Shown here: positions 31,902 to 41,482 of the stretch, piece after piece
How positions within the stretch are numbered: position 1 is the first letter of the stretch
How the letters are laid out: the number at the start of each line of letters is the position of its first letter
Assembly: GCA_949283775.1 (NCBI GenBank)
Contig: CASDTU010000060.1
Location: forward strand, 1-47,310
Direction: 5' to 3'
Source: an uncultured Bacillota bacterium
GTDB taxonomy: Bacteria > Bacillota > Clostridia > Christensenellales > Borkfalkiaceae
Length of the DNA stretch: 47,310 bases
Program-made: the position numbers and the translations under genes
Notes under the pieces: generated by a model
The model's input: only the letters and a program-made list of their open reading frames with translations
The model's database searches: none
Told to the model about the DNA's origin: nothing

Positions 31902-34213
31902 ACTTTTTCCTTCAACGCGCAGACCGCGCGATAAATCTCCGAGTGATTCAGATCCGATTTTTTTCCCTTTGCAACGATCACCTTTCCGCTCTCAAACGTC
32001 AGCAAGCCAAGCTCCGAAAAGACTTCCGCCGCAAACACGACCTGCTCTTTCGGAAACGGAAGATCCGCCGTCAGCGCCGCATCGACGCTGTCCGAACAGA
32101 CGCAGCCCCTGCGCAGACGGCGGTAAATTTCTCCCATGATTTCACGGGACGTGTCCAGCCCCGCAATAGTATTATACCCGCATTTTTCCCGATTGACAAC
32201 AACTTTTTTGCCGCCGAGCGATTTCAGATGAAAATCCGCAGGTGCATCCAAATAAACAATCTCCCGATACATGGAAATTTCCGCGTCGGCGGCAGGCGAA
32301 ACAAGGACCACGTTCCCGACGTTTTGCGCCCCCAGACGAAACAGTTCCACTTCCAGTCCCGCCGCGGCATCTTTCACCTTTTCGGGTACTTCCTCGCTGC
32401 AAAGAAGCAGTAGCCCGTAAAAACAGGAACCGCGGGCGGTTTTGATCCGGTCTACGATCTCCTCTTCCGTCTCGTACGCAATCTGCAAACCGGCCGGAGC
32501 TTCTTCTTTCAGCCGCAAAAGATTGTTGCGGAAAATATACAGCTTCGTCTTTTCTCCGATCTTCGGGGAACAGACCATGTCTCGCACGATCCCGCGTATA
32601 TTTTCCTGACCGCGAAACTGCGACAGGCCGCATTCGAAAATGATTTTCTTTTCGTTGTCGCAGGCAAGAAGCGGCAATGCGCGCTCCCCGCCAAACCATA
32701 AATATTCCATACCCGCCGCCTTCAACGCGATATGCGGAGAACCTTGCTTGATCCGCCGCGCATTTACGGACTGTATTTTCAAGGAAAAGAGCGGTTTTTT
32801 GTTCCCGACACCGCACGGTTCCAGCCGTTCCAACTCCCTGACCAGTCCGGCGTCAAACGAAAAGTTTTCCTCGCAGACATATACCGAGGGCAAAAAATCC
32901 TCCCGCGTATACGTCTTTTGAAGATAATCGTTCATCGCGCGCTTTAAAAACGGAAAATTTTCTTCCGTCACGTTCACGCCCGCCGCCTGCGCATGGCCGC
33001 CGAATTCTTCAATATATTCCGAGCATGCCTTTAACGCTTCGTAAATATTGATGCTCTCGATCGTCCGCGCGGAGCCCTTTAACGTATCGCCGTTTTTGAC
33101 GAACAGGATCGCGGGGCGGTTGAACTCTTCGGCTATTTTTGCCGCAACGATCCCGACAAGCCCCGTATTCCAGCTCTCGTCATAGAGCAATATGCAATTA
33201 TCGAAAGCGCCTCCTTTGGCGATCTTTTCCTTTGCGCTGCGGTACACTTCGTCGCAGAGCTGCTGGCGCTCTAAATTATATTCGTTCAGCCGGCAGGACA
33301 GATCGTACACCTCTGCCACGTCCTGCGAAGACAGCAGGCGCAGCGCACAGGCGGCATCCCCCATCCGCCCCGCCGCATTGATGCGGGGCGCTATCGTAAA
33401 TGCGAGCGACTGCGCCGTAACGTTCTCCTGTTTTCCTGCCAAAAGATTGCGGATCGCCTCCCTCGGGCGCGTATTGATGATCTTTAACCCTTCATAGACG
33501 ATATCGCGGTTTTCCCCGACCAGCGGCACGCTGTCCGCCACGGTCGACACCGCCGCAATATCCAAATAAGAATACGCTTCTTTTCCCAACAGCGCACAGG
33601 CAACTTTAAAAGCGACCCCCGCGCCGCATAAATTGTCGTAAGGGTACGCGTCGTTCAGTTTCGGATTGACAATGACGCAATCGGGAAGTTCTTTCGGCAA
33701 TTCGTGATGATCGGTAACGACGACGTCCACTCCGCGAGAGCGAATATATTCTACTTCTTCCCGATTGGAAATTCCGCAATCGACCGTAACGATGAGCTGC
33801 GGAGACCGCTCCGAAATCAGCTTTTCCAGCGCCGCCACGGACATCCCGTACCCTTCGCTCCGCTCGGGAATATGCACAACCGTCCGGATCCCGTATTGCT
33901 GCAAGGCACCGGATAAAATGGCCGCCGCGCCGATCCCGTCCGCATCGTAGTCCCCGAATACCGCCACAATTCCGCCGCTCGCTTTGACGGAATTGAGCTT
34001 ATCCACCAATTCGCGCATCCCCCGCATCAGAAACGGGGATAAAAAGTTGTCCTTCGAAGGATTTAAAAAACGGACAATTTTTTCCTCCGTGTCTATCCCC
34101 CGCGCGCAGAGAATTTTAGCCGTCAGTTCCCGTATCTTGCAGGAAGCGGCAAGCGCTCGGATCATCTCTTCTTGCGCCGCATTGTATCGATATTCCGCTA
34201 TGATCTTTTTCAC
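31898..34213 (-). CDS. recJ: Single-stranded-DNA-specific exonuclease RecJ
   Basis: A 771-residue 5'-3' exonuclease of the DHH family used in recombination and mismatch repair. Motif I G-D-Y-D-A-D-G is at 87-93, DCGISN at 145-150 and DHH at 168-170; ARINAAGRMGDA-like APRINAAGRMG follows in the DHHA1 part, and GGHAQAAGV is the DHHA1 glycine-rich motif. The C-terminal ~200 residues are the extended region seen in Firmicutes RecJ. The start is a GTG at 34213, chosen because AGGAGG lies seven bases upstream; the frame is open further upstream. Confidence 0.94.
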   Translation of the reverse strand: MKKIIAEYRYNAAQEEMIRALAASCKIRELTAKILCARGIDTEEKIVRFLNPSKDNFLSPFLMRGMRELVDKLNSVKASGGIVAVFGDYDADGIGAAAILSGALQQYGIRTVVHIPERSEGYGMSVAALEKLISERSPQLIVTVDCGISNREEVEYIRSRGVDVVVTDHHELPKELPDCVIVNPKLNDAYPYDNLCGAGVAFKVACALLGKEAYSYLDIAAVSTVADSVPLVGENRDIVYEGLKIINTRPREAIRNLLAGKQENVTAQSLAFTIAPRINAAGRMGDAACALRLLSSQDVAEVYDLSCRLNEYNLERQQLCDEVYRSAKEKIAKGGAFDNCILLYDESWNTGLVGIVAAKIAEEFNRPAILFVKNGDTLKGSARTIESINIYEALKACSEYIEEFGGHAQAAGVNVTEENFPFLKRAMNDYLQKTYTREDFLPSVYVCEENFSFDAGLVRELERLEPCGVGNKKPLFSLKIQSVNARRIKQGSPHIALKAAGMEYLWFGGERALPLLACDNEKKIIFECGLSQFRGQENIRGIVRDMVCSPKIGEKTKLYIFRNNLLRLKEEAPAGLQIAYETEEEIVDRIKTARGSCFYGLLLLCSEEVPEKVKDAAAGLEVELFRLGAQNVGNVVLVSPAADAEISMYREIVYLDAPADFHLKSLGGKKVVVNREKCGYNTIAGLDTSREIMGEIYRRLRRGCVCSDSVDAALTADLPFPKEQVVFAAEVFSELGLLTFESGKVIVAKGKKSDLNHSEIYRAVCALKEKV

Positions 34214-34346
34214 GCTCACCCCTCCTTTTTTATGTACAATTTTTTTACCAATATCTGCACTTTCAATAAAAATCGCCAATTCTTCCTGCCATCTCTTCGC
34301 AATACAAATAGTACGGCATCAGTCATTGCCTTTGTATTTTAACAGA

Positions 34347-34376
34347 AAAGGCGGGAGCAATATTTCCCCCGCCTTT
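34347..34376 (-). terminator. Terminator of secD-secF
   Basis: AAAGGCGGG / CCCGCCTTT, 9-bp stem with a 12-base loop, 18 bases after the secF stop; TTTTCTGTT follows on the minus strand. Confidence 0.8.
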
Positions 34377-34393
34377 GAATCAAAAATTCCTGT

Positions 34394-35431
34394 TTAAGCT
34401 TCGTCTGTCGTTTTTACTTCTTTGGCAGTACGTTCCGCTGTTTTTGCTTCTTTCTGCCTTTTCTTTTCGGAATCATAATTATATTTTGCTTTCTCTGCGC
34501 GGTTTGCATCCGATCTTTCTTTGATTGCCGCATAGATTGCAGGCGAGAGGAACAAAGACGAATACGTCGTTACGACGAGAGCCATCAGCATACCGAGCAT
34601 AAAGGAAGCCATGTCAAATCCGATGATCACGCCGATCACGCCGAACACGACGACAAACGCCGCCAAAAGCACGATCGCCGTGAGGATTGTCTTTGTGCTT
34701 TCCTTTACAGAAAGCGCCACCGCATCGCGGGCGGGCATTCCCTTGCGCTCTTCCAAACGGAAATCTTTGCGCATTTTGCCGAACACCATAAGATTTAAGA
34801 AAGCCGACAACAGGAGCGTGATGGCCGCAACGCCGATCAGGCCGACCCCTGCCGGAATCCGAAGAAGCGCGACGATTGCGAGCGTCACGATAACGTCGTG
34901 CAACGCCGCAACAAAAGAAGTTACGCCCATTCCGACGTTGAATCGAATGGCAACATAGACGAACAGGATTACCAAAACGACGGCGGCGCCGATCGCCGTA
35001 CGCCAAATATATTCGTAATGCGGCGCATTTTCCACTTCATGATACGTAACGATGACCGATGCGTCATTGACGCCCTCAATCTGCGAATTGCCGATCGCCG
35101 TCTGCAATTCGGAAACAAACGCTTCCGCGCCCTCTCCCGTTACCGTATAGGAAAGAATGCCGCCGACCGAAGTCGATTCGATATAGCTGTCTTCTTTGAT
35201 CTTCAATCCGCTCTTTTCGATCTCCGCTTTGCAAAGATCGTCCAGATCCGTGCGGAACTTGTCCTGCAAGGACATATACCCGGAGTCGGATACTTCAATG
35301 ACCGTATAATCTTTGACCGTGGAATCGGCATTGAAACCGAACACCCCGAACAATATCGCTCCGACAAGAATCACAACAAGGCTTATTGCCAAATATAGGA
35401 GCAGACTCTTTTTGGAAACAGTTTTACTCAT
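34394..35431 (-). CDS. secF: Protein translocase subunit SecF
   Basis: A 345-residue membrane protein of the Sec accessory complex that uses the proton gradient to help pull exported proteins out. It has an N-terminal membrane segment (9-30), an external domain (about 35-135), five more membrane segments and a charged cytoplasmic tail (KAKYNYDSEKKRQKEAKTAE). IRFNVGMGVTSFVAALHDVI is the conserved SecF membrane motif. The usual intramembrane N-D-T-x-V-V-F-D-R motif reads FLNLMVFGKMRKDF here, without the acidic residue. The start overlaps the secD stop by eight bases. Confidence 0.88.
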   Translation of the reverse strand: MSKTVSKKSLLLYLAISLVVILVGAILFGVFGFNADSTVKDYTVIEVSDSGYMSLQDKFRTDLDDLCKAEIEKSGLKIKEDSYIESTSVGGILSYTVTGEGAEAFVSELQTAIGNSQIEGVNDASVIVTYHEVENAPHYEYIWRTAIGAAVVLVILFVYVAIRFNVGMGVTSFVAALHDVIVTLAIVALLRIPAGVGLIGVAAITLLLSAFLNLMVFGKMRKDFRLEERKGMPARDAVALSVKESTKTILTAIVLLAAFVVVFGVIGVIIGFDMASFMLGMLMALVVTTYSSLFLSPAIYAAIKERSDANRAEKAKYNYDSEKKRQKEAKTAERTAKEVKTTDEA

Positions 35432-36920
35432 CTTCCGTTTCCTCCCTCTTGAAATTGCAGAACGCTATTTTATTCTTGGGCTGCGCAAGGAACATGTAGA
35501 AATAGAATCTCGTGACCGCAAGCGTGCAAGCCGCGGAGATCACCGTTCCCATCAAGAACACAAACGCCATAAAATGCACCGTTCCGGTCGAAATCAGCAT
35601 GAGCACGACCGACGCGAGCAGCAATACGAGGTGAAGATCGATCGTAAGAGCCAAACTCCTTTTATATCCCGCTTTGATCGCGGCCGTCAGCGTTTTGCCG
35701 GTCGCAAACTCTTCGCGGATATTTTTAAACGCATACCAGTTCAAGGATACCATGATCGCGGCGGACAATACGATCGCCATCAAGCCTTCCATATTGATAT
35801 AGACGCCGCCGATCAGGGAAATACAGAGGATAAAGATCAACGCATAGGTCAAAAAACCGTAAACGTGCGCAAGCCCCATCCCTTTATATCGCACGAGAGA
35901 ATAGACGATCATCGCGAGAATCAACACGCCGATCGCAATCGCAAGGATGGTCGCGGCGTTTTCCCCCATCGTAGGAGACAGCCGATAGATCTGCGAAGCG
36001 TCCAATTTCAGATCGAAGACATTGTTTTCGTCCAGCGTGGAGTTGATGACGCAGGCGATGGTTTCCGCCGATTCGCGCGTTTCAAAACTTCCGCTGATAT
36101 AGACGACGTCGCTGTCCCATGCGCTGTCAACCTGAACCGACATCAAAAGTTCGCTGCCGACATACAGATACAGCTGCGCCGTTGCCGCACTGCCGTCCGT
36201 AGAGGAACTGCTGGCATTTTCCACAAGTTCGCCCGTGATTTCGGCAAATTTGCTCTGACCCTCTTTGGTAAAATGCACCGCAACCGCATATCCGCTCTCC
36301 GCGTTGCCTGCGGCACTTGCCTTTTTCACATACCGGGAATCCCCTTCCAGCAAAACGTTTTTGGACGCAGTCCCTTCCGCCGTATCGCTGAAAATCAGGC
36401 TGCCGGAGTAAGCAAATTGATCGAACAGATCGCTCGCCGATTCGTTCGTATAAGGGATCTGAACAAGGACGGTATAATCATCCTGCAATTTTACCGAATA
36501 ATCTACAAAACCCTTCTGTTCAAAGCGTTTTTGCAGCGCCTGAAACGCGCTGTCAAATTCCGCCTGAAAACTTTCGGTCACTTTGCCGTCTTCATCGGTG
36601 ATCTCGTCGGAAAGATAAACCCCTTTGTATTTCGTGTAATCTTCCGGATTGTCATATGCATTCAGGTCTTCGCCCTCATTTTTCGCCTCTTCGTACTGAA
36701 CGCGGATCATTTCGTATTCGTCCTGCGAAATCACCCCGTCCGGATAATACACGGTATAATAACCGCCCCCGAGATCGGTACCCAGATCCACGGTGCTGAG
36801 AAGCGAATTAAAAATCTTTACGGTGGACGGTATCGCAAACGTCGCCACACTGATAAAAATCAGAGCGACAAGCACAATCGTTATGACGACGATCAATGCC
36901 ACCGACTTCTTCTTGCCCAT
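35424..36920 (-). CDS. secD: Protein translocase subunit SecD
   Basis: A 498-residue membrane protein working with SecF and YajC. One N-terminal membrane segment (8-30) is followed by VDLGTDLGGGYYTVYYP, the variant of the SecD G-x-D-x-x-G-G motif, then a large extracytoplasmic domain (about 45-325) and five C-terminal membrane segments. In the fourth segment the usual V-D-A-N-x-x-I-F-E-R-I motif reads VSLNWYAFKNIREE, so the conserved aspartate is replaced. The ATG at 36920 is preceded by GGAGG; a TTG 15 bases upstream overlaps that site. A consensus promoter (37033-37061) lies about 110 bases upstream. Confidence 0.88.
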   Translation of the reverse strand: MGKKKSVALIVVITIVLVALIFISVATFAIPSTVKIFNSLLSTVDLGTDLGGGYYTVYYPDGVISQDEYEMIRVQYEEAKNEGEDLNAYDNPEDYTKYKGVYLSDEITDEDGKVTESFQAEFDSAFQALQKRFEQKGFVDYSVKLQDDYTVLVQIPYTNESASDLFDQFAYSGSLIFSDTAEGTASKNVLLEGDSRYVKKASAAGNAESGYAVAVHFTKEGQSKFAEITGELVENASSSSTDGSAATAQLYLYVGSELLMSVQVDSAWDSDVVYISGSFETRESAETIACVINSTLDENNVFDLKLDASQIYRLSPTMGENAATILAIAIGVLILAMIVYSLVRYKGMGLAHVYGFLTYALIFILCISLIGGVYINMEGLMAIVLSAAIMVSLNWYAFKNIREEFATGKTLTAAIKAGYKRSLALTIDLHLVLLLASVVLMLISTGTVHFMAFVFLMGTVISAACTLAVTRFYFYMFLAQPKNKIAFCNFKREETEDE

Positions 36921-37032
36921 TGCTTCCTCCTGCAACTTAAATTAAAATTTCCCGCACGCGCCTTTTTGGCGCCTGCTCCGTACAATATACGCAATCTTCC
37001 GCTTTTATCAAAAAACGGAAATATACTCAATA

Positions 37033-37061
37033 ATTATAATAAAATTCAAACGTTTAGTCAA
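37033..37061 (-). promoter_or_regulatory. Promoter of secD-secF
   Basis: Minus strand TTGACT (37056-37061), 17 bases, TATAAT (37033-37038). Confidence 0.85.
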
Positions 37062-37150
37062 GTGTAAACGATTCTTTTTTTCGGATTTTTACCCGATTAT
37101 CATAATTTCTGTTTTCCCCTTCTTCGCCCGTTTTTGAAAAGATCGGCTTT

Positions 37151-38488
37151 TCATCGCTCTTCGTTTTGCGAAAGGCGCTTCTTTTCCGCCAGAATATGCA
37201 TCGCGTTTTCCGTGCGCTTGCGCATCATCGCGCAGGTGATCTCATACGGATCGTTGATGTCGCCGTTAAAGTGATAATTGTTCGCGCTGCATCCGCCGCT
37301 GCAAATAAATTTCGCAAAGCAGCCGTCGCACTTTTTCCGCGTAAACAGGCAGGACTCTTTAAACTGCTTGCGGATCTTTTCGTCCAGCTTGCCCTCGTAT
37401 ACGCTCCCCATCTTAAAAGCGGGATCCCCCGCAAACTGATGGCAGGGATAAATATCGCCGTTCGGCACGACCGAAAAATATTCGTTCCCGGCTCCGCACG
37501 CGCTCACGCGCTTGGCAAGGCACGGCCCCCCTTCCAGATCTACATTGAAATGAAAGAAATGAAAGCCTTTCCCTTCCGCATACCTCTTTAAATATTCGTC
37601 GCAGAGCGCGTCGTACTCTTTGAAGATCGCGGGAAGCTCTTCCTTCGTGATCGCAAGATCTTCAATGTCCGTTACGACCGGCTCCATCGAAATGCTGTCA
37701 AATCCGTTGTCCGCAATAAACAGCACGTCCTTTGCAAAGTCCGTATTTTTTTTCGTGAACGTGCCGCGGACGTAATAGTGCTTGTCCCCTCTGATCTTGA
37801 CAAAATTTTTGATATTGTCGATGACGAGATCAAAACTTCCCTTACCGTTCGCCGTCTTGCGGACCGCATCGTGGACTTCTTTTCTTCCGTCCAAACTTAA
37901 AACGACGTTTTCCATCTCCTCGTTCAAAAACTGCGCGATATCGTCTTTGAGCAAAAGCCCGTTGGTCGTGAGCGTAAACAAAAACTTCTTTCCCTTTGCC
38001 GCCGCCCTTTCCTTTGCATAGTATACCGTCTGCTTTACGACGTCAAAATTCATCAAAGGTTCGCCGCCGAAAAAGTCCGTTTCCAAAATTTTGCGGTTTC
38101 CCGAATTTTCGATCAAAAAATCGATCGCCCTTTTCGCCGTTTCCAGGCTCATGAATTCCCGCGCCGAATGATAGGCGCCCTCGTCCGCAAAACAATACTT
38201 GCAGCGAAGATTGCAGTCGTGGCAGATATGCAGGCAAAGCGCCTTGACTTCATCGGACTTTGCGGGATATACCTTCGTCTCTTCTTTGAACAGAAGTCCG
38301 TCCTTTTCCAGCTGCGCGAAATCTTCCTCGTACTCCCTGCGCTCCGCTTCGCTGACCGACGATATATCTACGTCTTCACCCAGTTTCTTCCGCAGCAGAA
38401 GTGCCGCCTTTTCGTCGCACTCGTGCAGCGACGAACTGCCCGTGTCAAATATATAATATCTCTCTTTGTATTGAAAAACGTGTACCAT
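37151..38488 (-). CDS. scfB: SCIFF peptide radical SAM/SPASM maturase (thioether-forming)
   Basis: A 445-residue radical SAM enzyme that installs thioether links on the SCIFF ranthipeptide. An N-terminal peptide-recognition region (1-80) precedes C92-x3-C96-x2-C99 (DCNLRCKYCF), then FFGGEPLMNFDVVKQ and TTNGLLL. The SPASM region holds many cysteines: GPCLAKRVSACGAGNEYFS, IYPCHQFAGD, and CLFTRKKCDGCFAKFICSGG for two auxiliary clusters. This arrangement matches the six-cysteine peptide maturase family (TIGR03974 by memory). The start at 38488 follows AAGGA. The precursor gene scfA lies 469 bases upstream on the same strand, and secD follows downstream with its own promoter. Confidence 0.93.
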   Translation of the reverse strand: MVHVFQYKERYYIFDTGSSSLHECDEKAALLLRKKLGEDVDISSVSEAERREYEEDFAQLEKDGLLFKEETKVYPAKSDEVKALCLHICHDCNLRCKYCFADEGAYHSAREFMSLETAKRAIDFLIENSGNRKILETDFFGGEPLMNFDVVKQTVYYAKERAAAKGKKFLFTLTTNGLLLKDDIAQFLNEEMENVVLSLDGRKEVHDAVRKTANGKGSFDLVIDNIKNFVKIRGDKHYYVRGTFTKKNTDFAKDVLFIADNGFDSISMEPVVTDIEDLAITKEELPAIFKEYDALCDEYLKRYAEGKGFHFFHFNVDLEGGPCLAKRVSACGAGNEYFSVVPNGDIYPCHQFAGDPAFKMGSVYEGKLDEKIRKQFKESCLFTRKKCDGCFAKFICSGGCSANNYHFNGDINDPYEITCAMMRKRTENAMHILAEKKRLSQNEER

Positions 38489-38593
38489 AATTCCTTGTCT
38501 TCTCGTTTCCGTTTAAAGTCTTTTCTCCGCTTCGCCTTTTTATCAGAAGCTGCGCACGATCCCGCTTTGCCGTTTCCCGCACGCGGCCGTATC

Positions 38594-38681
38594 CAAAATC
38601 TTTGCCCGTATCTTCCGTTTCGGCGTTGATTGCCCCTATCCTCCGCTTCGGTTTTATCAAAATCTTTGCCCGTATCTTCCG
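38594..38681. repeat. Direct repeat in the scfA-scfB gap
   Basis: An identical 24-base copy occurs at 38594-38617 and 38658-38681 (core TTTGCCCGTATCTTCCG), 64 bases apart, with a degenerate copy between them (TTGCCCCTATCCTCCG), so the underlying period is about 32. The rest of the gap 38489-38957 shows no credible gene. Confidence 0.8.
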
Positions 38682-38919
38682 CTTTTCCGATCGGTGCAAA
38701 AAATTTTAACAAACCGACCCGAAACGCGGAATCATACCGCAAAAACGGACAAGGCTCTGCAAAAGCCTTGCCGCAAAAATAAGCCGAATATGATTTTTTG
38801 CAAATATTTCGATATGCAATACTTCCGAAAATGCCGAAAAAGGAGATACCTGCCCGTTTGCAGTCTCCTTTCCCCGTCTGTATCGCTCTGCTTTCTCTAT
38901 AAAATGCTTTTTAACAGAA

Positions 38920-38948
38920 TTTAAGGAGCAGTAAAACTGCCCCTTAAA
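38920..38948 (-). terminator. Hairpin between scfA and scfB (partial terminator/attenuator)
   Basis: On the minus strand a 13-bp stem (one G-T pair) with a three-T loop starts nine bases after the scfA stop. The following sequence TTCTGTTAAAA is only moderately T-rich. It would let most transcripts end after the precursor gene while some read on into scfB. Confidence 0.6.
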
Positions 38949-38957
38949 AATGCTTTT

Positions 38958-39119
38958 TCAGTTATTCTTTTCGGGATTGTTTTCTCTGGGAAGTCTTTCG
39001 CAGGACTGATTTCCGACCGTGCAGCTCGTTTTGCAAGCGGACTGACAAGTGCTTCTGCATTCTCCGCATCCCGTAACCTTTCTGTCGGCAGGACGTGCGA
39101 CCGTTTTAATTTTATTCAT
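38958..39119 (-). CDS. scfA: SCIFF ranthipeptide precursor (six cysteines in forty-five)
   Basis: A 53-residue peptide starting MNKIKTVARPADRKVTG, with its core CGECRSTCQSACKTSC followed by TVGNQSCERLP. Six cysteines sit at 18, 21, 25, 29, 33 and 40. The C-x3-C-x3-C run and the Q-S-A-C-K-T-S-C-T-V string match the SCIFF family almost residue for residue. The N-terminal 17 residues are the leader recognised by the maturase; cysteines in the core are joined to neighbouring residues by thioether bonds. The ATG at 39119 has AAGGAG upstream and a strong promoter at 39150-39178. The C-terminal extension (RENNPEKNN) is a little longer than in most members. The biological role of SCIFF is unknown. 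Confidence 0.95.
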   Translation of the reverse strand: MNKIKTVARPADRKVTGCGECRSTCQSACKTSCTVGNQSCERLPRENNPEKNN

Positions 39120-39149
39120 TGCTCAATCTCCTTTTGTCGCTTTTTATTT

Positions 39150-39178
39150 ATTATAATATACGGCGGCAAAAATTGCAA
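39150..39178 (-). promoter_or_regulatory. Promoter of scfA
   Basis: Minus strand TTGCAA (39173-39178), 17 bases, TATAAT (39150-39155), about 30 bases before the start codon. Confidence 0.85.
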
Positions 39179-39211
39179 GCATTTTTTTATCTTCAAAACA
39201 AAACACGCCGA

Positions 39212-39592
39212 TTATTTTCCGTTTTTCAGGATCGCGCACAGCACTCCGCCGATCGCACCCGTGATACAGCCAAACACAAAATCCAACACGTTTCCCCAGC
39301 CGAAAGAAATCTCGCCGGCAATCGCCGCAAACAACAGATAGGTCAAGAGTACGACGCCCGCGCCGCTCAACAGCCCCTTGATCAGGTTTTTCCCCGGTTT
39401 TAAACAGAGAATACACCCCAAAAGGATCGCGAGCATCTTGATGATCTGATTGATCGGCATGATCACCGCAGATCCGATGGAAAAGAGTTTAATAAAAAGT
39501 GCGAAAACAAGCACAGCCGCCAACGTCGCGACCGTCGAAACGCCTATGCTCTTTCCTATTTCCGCCGCCGCGCGGCTGTTTTCGCTTCGCAT
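39212..39592 (-). CDS. TIGR04086 family membrane protein
   Basis: A 126-residue protein with four membrane segments (about 15-38, 42-62, 68-92 and 98-120) rich in Gly and Ala, and a short basic end (ILKNGK). Size, topology and position between yajC and scfA match the TIGR04086 putative membrane proteins found next to SCIFF and Sec genes in Clostridia; the match is made from memory. The ATG at 39592 has GGAGG nine bases upstream; an ATG 18 bases earlier has no such site. The function is unknown; a role in SCIFF export or Sec function is only guessed from location. Confidence 0.75.
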   Translation of the reverse strand: MRSENSRAAAEIGKSIGVSTVATLAAVLVFALFIKLFSIGSAVIMPINQIIKMLAILLGCILCLKPGKNLIKGLLSGAGVVLLTYLLFAAIAGEISFGWGNVLDFVFGCITGAIGGVLCAILKNGK

Positions 39593-39687
39593 ATAAAAAT
39601 ACCTCCGCATGAGCTTTTGTTCTATCTCTATGCGCAGGTATTTGCTTTTATTCCTGTTTTCCCGCCGATTCAGCCGCCTTCCGAAAA

Positions 39688-40104
39688 TTATTTGTCTTCC
39701 TTTTCGTCCTTCTCTTCCGCCTTTTCTTCCGCAGCTTCTTCCGCTTTTGCCTCTTCTTTCTTTTCCGCGACCTGTGCGGCAGCCGGTTCGGGTTTTGCGT
39801 CCGTCTGATAGATCGCCTGTTTGTCAAACTTCATATAGCTGTAATTGCCTTCGCTGTCGCCCGTCTTCAAAACAAACGTGTTCTCTTCGTCGTTTACTTC
39901 CACAACTTCTCCTACGATCCCGCCGATCGTCTTCACTTTGCTGCCGGGACGTACCGCGTTGACCGTTACCGTAAACGCTTTTTGCTTTTTCTTCTGCGAA
40001 ATGAACGACCATACGAAAAATGCGATCAATAATACGACGATCACAATAATCGGAATATACGACTTCCATGAATTTGTGCTTTCTGCCAAAAGATTCAAAT
40101 ACAT
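39688..40104 (-). CDS. yajC: Preprotein translocase subunit YajC
   Basis: A 138-residue small membrane protein of the SecDF-YajC complex. A single membrane segment at about 17-36 (YIPIIVIVVLLIAFFVWSF) is followed by SQKKKQKAF and the conserved VRPGSKVKTIGGIVGEVVEV fold. The C-terminal 40 residues form a highly charged Glu/Lys/Ala tail, longer than usual and probably disordered. The start follows AAGGAG. It has its own promoter (40145-40173) and is separated from secD-secF by the SCIFF genes and the TIGR04086 gene. Confidence 0.93.
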   Translation of the reverse strand: MYLNLLAESTNSWKSYIPIIVIVVLLIAFFVWSFISQKKKQKAFTVTVNAVRPGSKVKTIGGIVGEVVEVNDEENTFVLKTGDSEGNYSYMKFDKQAIYQTDAKPEPAAAQVAEKKEEAKAEEAAEEKAEEKDEKEDK

Positions 40105-40144
40105 ATGAATTTTTCTCCTTTTTACAATCTTGCCGATTTCCTAT

Positions 40145-40173
40145 ATAATACCTGTTTTACGCAATTTTGGCAA
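40145..40173 (-). promoter_or_regulatory. Promoter of yajC
   Basis: Minus strand TTGCCA (40168-40173), 17 bases, TATTAT (40145-40150). Confidence 0.75.
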
Positions 40174-40254
40174 CTGTTTTTTCTCGGTTTCCAAATAAAA
40201 AATTCTTCCGCCGCACTTTTTTCGCCGTTTCGACACATTTATAAATTTTTCGAC

Positions 40255-41388
<1,134 letters not shown>

Positions 41389-41482
41389 TTACTGCTTTTC
41401 TTTTTTCCCTTTTTCCCCGCGCCGCCGCGCTTTTTCAGGTGTTTCTTTACTGCACCTCGCAAAGCCGCCTTCGGCGCCGAAG

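Noticed and set aside
35313..37067. A 584-residue plus-strand open frame opposite secD-secF
   Set aside because: It is antisense to two clearly recognised genes, its translation is rich in Arg and His without domain features, and it has no ribosome binding site; it is a by-product of codon use on the other strand.
38368..38742. Minus-strand frames of 84 and 124 residues in the scfA-scfB gap
   Set aside because: They are translations of a repeat-containing gap, overlap the scfB start, lack ribosome binding sites and have no recognisable features.
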